Assembly: GCA_902783575.1 (NCBI GenBank)
Contig: CACZRP010000020.1
Span: 1-63,039, forward strand
Direction: 5' to 3'
DNA length: 63,039 nucleotides
Source: an uncultured Eubacteriales bacterium
GTDB lineage: Bacteria; Bacillota; Clostridia; Lachnospirales; Bianqueaceae
The translations under genes were made by a program, and so were the position numbers. Under the pieces are notes generated by a model. That model was not told where the DNA came from. It was given only the letters and a program-made list of their open reading frames with translations, and made no database searches. Shown in pieces: positions 58,632 through 63,039 of this stretch. Within the stretch, counting starts at the first letter, position 1. Each line of letters opens with the position of its first letter.

Positions 58632-60872
58632 TTAATAGAAGCCGTAGCCTTCGACGACCTTGGTCTCCATCCCCTCGCTGACGCTGTAGGGGAAGGCCAC
58701 AAAATCATCCTGCGTCAGGCCTTCCTTGACTTCCGTATAGCTGCCCCAAAGGCTGCCGCCCTTGACGATGACCTGCTTCACCAGCAGACCGTCCTCGCCC
58801 CGCTTCATGACATAGGACTCGCCGTTCTCGGTCCGGATGTACATGTTGGGGATGTAGAAGCTCTCAGCATCCACCTGGGTCTCCTGAAGAATCTTAATAT
58901 CGACGCCTTCGCCATTCTGCAGCTGAAGCTCCTCACCGGGCTGGGCATCAATGCGGGCGGTAAACTCGTAATAGGACGCGTTTGGATTGCCGTTGCCGTT
59001 GTAATAGCCACTGCCCATGGGATAGTCGCCCACCTTGACAATGGTGCCGGTATACTGCATGCCGCTCATCCAGGAGCTGATAATGACGTTCTGTCCGAAT
59101 TTGGCCTGCTCGATCTGCAGCTCGCTCATGGTGCCGGTAACAAAGTAGCCGTCTGAAGCGGAAAGAACAATATAAGGACCGCCCATCAGCTCTTCAGGGT
59201 TGCCGACGCTCTTGACATAGCCCTCCACCTGGGAGCGCACCGTCAGAGACTCAAACTGCTTCTGAGCCTTCTGATACTCGATCTTGTCCAGCTTCAGGTC
59301 GATGGATTTTTCAATATATTCCGCTTCTTTTTCTTTCAGCTTTGCGATGATTTCATCATAGGAATAGCCGGGATCGTAGTTGGGCTCCGGGATGGGCTCC
59401 AGACTTTCTTCGGAGATCTCGGATTCCTCCGGAAGCTCAGAGTCTTCGGGAATCACACTGTCTTCGGGTTCCGGCTCCCGTTCAGGTTCAGGCTCGGAGG
59501 CTGTTTCCACAAACAGTCCGCCGATTTGTCCGATATCGAAGGCCGCCTTCATATCACTCACATTGACGCTCTTGGTATAGGCAGCGTTTTCACCGACGCC
59601 GGTGATGCTCATGTCCAGCGTCTGGGTGCCGGTGGGCAGCGGATAGAAAATGGTCACCGCTCCCGGGAATTTCAGCTGGTATACCGTCAGAACGCCAACA
59701 GTGCTTCGAATCTGCTGGAAGGTCACCTTCAGAGAGAAGATCCTTCCCTCGGCCAGCGCTTCCGCCGCTGTCAGGTCTGCCAGCACAGCATAAACTTCCT
59801 TGCTGTCATTGGCCTTTTCCGAGGAGGGTTTGGTCTGTACGGAGAACCGCACCACTTTGCCCCGGACCTTTTCAAATTCGGCGGCCGTTAAATCGCAGGC
59901 CCCCTGATAGACCACAGCCTGAAGGGGATCCTCCTTGGTGCCAGCCCCGCCCATCAATATGACGGTGCCGGGCTCCAGATCCTTGTCCGGCTTGGTGGGA
60001 TCCTTTTCGGGCTCCACAGGGACCGATGACTCTTCCTGTTTAGAGGATTCAGAAGAAGATTCACTGGAAGACTCCGAGGAAGACTCACTGGAAGACTCCG
60101 AAGAAGACTCACTGGAAGACTCCGAAGAGGATTCACCGGAAGATTCCGAAGAGGGCTCAGAAGATGACTCCTGGGAAGATTCAGAGGAGGATTCCTGAGA
60201 AGATTCAGAAGATGATTCCTGAGAGGACTCAGAGGAAGACTCCTGAGAAGATTCAGAGGAAGACTCCTGAGAAGACTCGGGAGAAGATTCTGTCGAGGAT
60301 TCGGAAGACGATTCCGGCTGGGAACTGGAATCCTTGGTGTCAGTGCCGCCGCCAGGCGGATCTGTCTCGGGCAGAGAATCGTTCGTATGATCCTCATCGC
60401 TGGGATTGACGTTCGGCTCAGTGGGTACGCTGCTGTCCGTGCCTTCCCCGGTATCAATCCGGGAGATATAGGAGGGCGCATAGGAATGCCACTTCTCAAT
60501 TTCCTTCATGAGAAGCTCCTGCGCCAATTCCTTCGACTGGATGCCCAGCCGCTGGCGCTCCAGAGACAGCTCCAACATGGTAGTATCATAAGCAATAATC
60601 GGATCTCCGATTTTTACCGGATCTCCTTCAGAAACAAAAACTTCTTTCACAACCGAAGATCCATCCAGGTAGATCTGCTGGATCATACCCGTCTGAACCT
60701 GTCCATAAGTGCTCCGGTCATCATTCCAGTTCTGGGTGGAAATCATATTCACCGGATAAACTTCCGCCGTACCCTTGCTGCGGTGCTTCAGCCCGTAGCT
60801 GAGGCCGCCGGCGCCCAGGGCCGCTATCAGCACCACGGACAGAACCGTGATCCATACACGTTTTTTCTTCAT
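58632..60872 (-). CDS. HlyD-type membrane fusion protein with long Ser/Glu repeat insert
   Basis: A 746-residue adaptor, about twice the family's usual length. A TM helix (about 7-28), then 'SEGDPVKIGDPIIAYDTTML' (quoted to 20) as the biotinyl-lipoyl-like start. From about 145 to 290 the hairpin region is interrupted by Ser/Glu/Gln repeats (SSESSQES units). Two further unusual parts follow: a 'VVRFSVQ' beta domain of about 150 residues and a Glu/Pro-rich stretch (about 470-510). After a coiled hairpin (KEKEAEYIEKSIDLKLDK) the second half of the lipoyl and beta-barrel domain ends the chain. It overlaps the ATPase gene by 4 nt. Confidence 0.86.
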   Translation of the reverse strand: MKKKRVWITVLSVVLIAALGAGGLSYGLKHRSKGTAEVYPVNMISTQNWNDDRSTYGQVQTGMIQQIYLDGSSVVKEVFVSEGDPVKIGDPIIAYDTTMLELSLERQRLGIQSKELAQELLMKEIEKWHSYAPSYISRIDTGEGTDSSVPTEPNVNPSDEDHTNDSLPETDPPGGGTDTKDSSSQPESSSESSTESSPESSQESSSESSQESSSESSQESSSESSQESSSESSQESSSEPSSESSGESSSESSSESSSESSSESSSESSSESSSESSKQEESSVPVEPEKDPTKPDKDLEPGTVILMGGAGTKEDPLQAVVYQGACDLTAAEFEKVRGKVVRFSVQTKPSSEKANDSKEVYAVLADLTAAEALAEGRIFSLKVTFQQIRSTVGVLTVYQLKFPGAVTIFYPLPTGTQTLDMSITGVGENAAYTKSVNVSDMKAAFDIGQIGGLFVETASEPEPEREPEPEDSVIPEDSELPEESEISEESLEPIPEPNYDPGYSYDEIIAKLKEKEAEYIEKSIDLKLDKIEYQKAQKQFESLTVRSQVEGYVKSVGNPEELMGGPYIVLSASDGYFVTGTMSELQIEQAKFGQNVIISSWMSGMQYTGTIVKVGDYPMGSGYYNGNGNPNASYYEFTARIDAQPGEELQLQNGEGVDIKILQETQVDAESFYIPNMYIRTENGESYVMKRGEDGLLVKQVIVKGGSLWGSYTEVKEGLTQDDFVAFPYSVSEGMETKVVEGYGFY
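60040..60330 (-). repeat. Tandem short repeats encoding the Ser/Glu/Gln linker of the adaptor
   Basis: About twelve 24-nt units, reading GAAGATTCAGAGGAAGACTCCTGA-like on the plus strand (each encodes an SSESSQES-like block on the minus strand; last 20 nt cited). Units differ by a few bases, with the most uniform stretch at about 60170-60290. This is residue span 180-278. A length change by recombination is likely. Confidence 0.85.
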
Positions 60873-61573
60873 TGCTCCACCTCTTCCAGCACATAACCCC
60901 GGCCAGGATGCTCTTCCAGAATCTTGCCGTCACGGAGCATGACAATCTTGTCCGCGCACTCCGCCACTTCCATCTCATGAGTAATCATGATAATGGTAGC
61001 GCCTTCCTTGTGCAGCTCCTGAAACAGCTGCATGATCTGGATTCCGGCCTTGGTATCCAGGGCGCCGGTGGGCTCATCAGCCAGCAGAATCTTGGGCTCT
61101 CCCACCATGGCCCGGGCAATGGCCACCCGCTGCTGCTGTCCGCCGGACAGCTGATTGGGACGGAAGGTCACCCTTTCTCCCAGGCCAACCTTTTCCAGGG
61201 CTTTTCTGGCCCGCTCTTCTCTTTCCTTCTTGGGAACGCCCGCATAGATCAGAGGCAGCGCCACGTTGGAAAGCGCGGATTCCTTGGGCAGCAGATTGAA
61301 CTGCTGAAATACAAAGCCAATGGTGTGATTTCGGATCTCAGCCAGGTCGTTTTCCCGGCGGCCTTCCATGTTCTCCCCTGCCAGCGTGTAGGTGCCGCTG
61401 GTGGGAAGATCCAGAAGTCCTATAATATTCATCAGTGTTGTCTTTCCCGAGCCGGAGGGACCCATGATGGCCACATAATCTCCCTCCTTCACATGGAGGT
61501 TAATGTCGGTCAGAACAGGAACCTCCATCTTGCCCTGGAGATAGTTTTTCGTTATATTTTCCAGCTTAACCAT
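60869..61573 (-). CDS. MacB-like ABC transporter ATP-binding protein
   Basis: A 234-residue ABC ATPase of the LolD/MacB-type group. Walker A is [12 protein letters not shown], the Q-loop lies near [12 protein letters not shown], the signature motif is [14 protein letters not shown], Walker [13 protein letters not shown] and the H-loop ITHEMEVAE. It drives the MacB-like permease. It follows the second adaptor gene by 13 nt and overlaps the repeat-bearing adaptor by 4 nt. Confidence 0.95.
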   Translation of the reverse strand: MVKLENITKNYLQGKMEVPVLTDINLHVKEGDYVAIMGPSGSGKTTLMNIIGLLDLPTSGTYTLAGENMEGRRENDLAEIRNHTIGFVFQQFNLLPKESALSNVALPLIYAGVPKKEREERARKALEKVGLGERVTFRPNQLSGGQQQRVAIARAMVGEPKILLADEPTGALDTKAGIQIMQLFQELHKEGATIIMITHEMEVAECADKIVMLRDGKILEEHPGRGYVLEEVEQ

Positions 61574-61586
61574 AGTCAGAACCCTT

Positions 61587-62801
61587 TCAGTCCATAATCA
61601 CGGCCGCTGCGCCTTCCGTGACCATCTCATCCGGCCAGGCAATGGCGTCCTCCTGGGTCAGACCCTCCGTCACCTGATACTCACCGGTTTCGGGATCCAT
61701 CTCACCCAGAGTAACCTTCTGTTTGATAATTTTACCGTTCTTCTCTTTCCAGACATAGGGCTGGGTGGGATCGTCATCCTCGTAGAAGAAATAACCGTCC
61801 CAGAGCCACACGCCCTCGGTGTGGGCCGGCGCGAAGGTCTCACCGCCGATCTCGATGTAAACATGCTGACCGATCATCAGCTCCTCATACTGATCCAGCT
61901 GCACATAGAAGGGATAGCGGGAGGTCTGCAGCATGGCATCCGATCCGCCGCCGCCGAAATAGTTGTTATTGTTTCCGCTTTCCGGATTGGAGGTATCGAT
62001 CTCCGTGATGCTGCCGGGCCAGGTAATATTCGAATCCACCCGGGAATGGACCGTCACGGGAGTGTCAACGCTGATCTGGTACACATTCTGTTCGTTGATC
62101 AGGCCCTTGATGCGGAAATCGCCGTTGGCAATAATGGTGATGAAGCTGTTGTCCACTTCCCCGTAGCCGTTATCCACGGGCGTTTCGTTGATGGATCGGA
62201 TAATGCCGTTGATGGGGCTGGTGACGATGGCGTCATCGATGGCCTTCTGGTTTTTCTCAATCTCCATCTTCTTGACGTCCCTGTCGTACTCCGTCTGCTT
62301 GATATTGACTTCCGCTTCCTGAATCTGGATGGTGTACTGCAGCAGGGTATCGCCGTAGGCGTCCTCGCTCTGCTCAATGAGCTCTTCCAGCTGCTGCTGC
62401 TGAGTGATGATGCTGTTTTCCAGCTTCTCCAGCTCCAGCTTGCCCTGCTCCACCTTCATGGTCAGATCATCGGTGTCGTAACGGAAAAGGGGATCCCCCG
62501 CCTTGACCTCGTCATCCACCTCCACAAAGACATCGGACGTGGTTCTTTCACTCTCCAGGGAAATCTTAACGGTTTTCTGGGGCTCCACCACACCGGAAAA
62601 ACGCTGGTTCATGCCCAGAGTGCCGGAGTCCAGTCCCATCAGGGAAGAAATCCGGGTGCAGTAAATTTCGGAGCCATCCAGAGCTTCCGGATCCGCCGCC
62701 TGATTGGAGTTTTTCCCTTTAGAAATCAAATAGACGCCCAAAATCGCAATGGCTGCCACAGCCACCACTATCAGGGCGCCTATCCATATTTTCTTCTTCA
62801 T
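61587..62801 (-). CDS. HlyD-type membrane fusion protein (second adaptor)
   Basis: A 404-residue adaptor with one TM helix (about 6-27), VEVDDEVKAGDPLFRYDTDDL as the first lipoyl half (quoted in part: DDEVKAGDPLF), a two-stranded coiled hairpin (about 110-190) and TSPINGIIRSINE as the second half, followed by a beta-barrel domain. AAGGAG lies 9 nt upstream of the ATG. It is first in the operon: adaptor, ATPase, repeat-bearing adaptor, permease. Upstream to 63018 I see only AT-rich sequence and a plus-strand terminator; TATAAA about 50 nt before the ATG is a possible -10 without a clear -35. Confidence 0.9.
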   Translation of the reverse strand: MKKKIWIGALIVVAVAAIAILGVYLISKGKNSNQAADPEALDGSEIYCTRISSLMGLDSGTLGMNQRFSGVVEPQKTVKISLESERTTSDVFVEVDDEVKAGDPLFRYDTDDLTMKVEQGKLELEKLENSIITQQQQLEELIEQSEDAYGDTLLQYTIQIQEAEVNIKQTEYDRDVKKMEIEKNQKAIDDAIVTSPINGIIRSINETPVDNGYGEVDNSFITIIANGDFRIKGLINEQNVYQISVDTPVTVHSRVDSNITWPGSITEIDTSNPESGNNNNYFGGGGSDAMLQTSRYPFYVQLDQYEELMIGQHVYIEIGGETFAPAHTEGVWLWDGYFFYEDDDPTQPYVWKEKNGKIIKQKVTLGEMDPETGEYQVTEGLTQEDAIAWPDEMVTEGAAAVIMD

Positions 62802-62988
62802 TTGCTCATTCTCCTTTGTACTGAAATCTATATCGTGTATTAGTTAACTGATTTATACACATCATATAGACGTATTTTAACACAAAGAGGTTTCAATAGC
62901 AATTAAGATACTCTTAAATTCCCCGCTGGTTTCCTTCGATCTGGTCCACATTCTCGGTAGTTTGACACCCAGAACATAGAAAACAGCT

Positions 62989-63018
62989 CGCTAACCCGCA
63001 TGGTTAGCGGATTTTTTT
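62989..63018 (+). terminator. Orphan plus-strand terminator
   Basis: CGCTAACC (62989-62996) and GGTTAGCG (63002-63009), loop CGCAT, then GATTTTTTT. There is no plus-strand gene upstream within the gap (62802-62988) or beyond it for 7 kb. I see no convincing open frame or promoter that would feed it. Confidence 0.75.
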
Positions 63019-63039
63019 GTCAAATTTTAAAATTTTATA

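Noticed and set aside
59935..60198. Glu/Asp/Ser repeat frames on the plus strand opposite the adaptor repeat
   Set aside because: They mirror the Ser/Glu repeat DNA; no start signals and the minus-strand adaptor is certain.
1..63039. tRNA, rRNA, transposase or phage genes
   Set aside because: None seen in any gap or frame; gaps longer than 300 nt are limited to 37273-38146.

Overview
The window looks like a chromosomal segment of a Firmicute of the Lachnospiraceae / Clostridium cluster XIVa type. The evidence is the gene content and order (mtaB-ireB-ruvX-DUF1292-RNase J-mltG-U32; tig-clpP-clpX-engB-DUF4364-hisS-aspS; relA-dtd-hemZ), sigma-A-like promoters, strong AGGAGG ribosome sites and Gram-positive surface machinery (class C sortase, SipW-type signal peptidase). 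I see no tRNA, rRNA, CRISPR array, insertion sequence or phage gene. Nearly all genes lie on the minus strand. The plus-strand exceptions are yihY, folT and a three-gene flavin locus.

Layout, left to right. 1-1489: start of a GltS-like symporter and a PlsC-type acyltransferase. 1602-10385: a muropeptide salvage operon (M20 dipeptidase, a 1436-residue unknown protein, NamZ, a MurK-like kinase, MurQ). 10501-11340: YihY/BrkB membrane protein. 11355-26079: about 19 abutting or overlapping minus-strand genes behind one visible promoter. They run sortase C, Cna-B/DUF7601-like surface protein, SipW-class secreted proteins, SipW peptidase, a BTAD regulator with a degenerate GGDEF domain, an active-looking diguanylate cyclase, an HPt protein, a transglutaminase lipoprotein, PilC-like protein, four small single-TM proteins, PilT and LepB. 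This is the most unusual part of the window. 26287-27622: a coiled-coil protein and divergent folT. 27561-37272: a housekeeping operon from mtaB down to a three-module glycosyltransferase. 37273-38146: no gene, but a near-symmetric array of eight inverted 38-39-nt repeats and a second branched palindrome. 38147-45339: aminoacyl-tRNA synthetase and proteostasis genes. 45416-50428: relA operon. 50582-53443: XRE regulator, DEAD-box helicase, cyclophilin. 53653-55668: NusG-II protein, Gx membrane protein and ApbE. 55758-62801: MATE exporter and a MacB-like ABC exporter operon with two HlyD-type adaptors, one carrying a long Ser/Glu repeat.

How genes may work together. The dipeptidase, NamZ, kinase and MurQ form a route from cell-wall fragments to GlcNAc-6-phosphate, with the giant unknown protein translated between them. 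In the 15-kb surface operon, the diguanylate cyclase sits two genes downstream of a DNA-binding protein whose GGDEF-like domain has lost its active site but kept an RxxD I-site. That suggests a local c-di-GMP circuit controlling a surface appendage. SipW and the sortase would mature the secreted proteins, while PilC and PilT would power a reduced type IV pilus-like machine that lacks PilB, PilD and canonical prepilins in this window.

All assignments come from reading motifs, spacing and context; no database search was possible. Promoter and operator calls are by-eye consensus matches.
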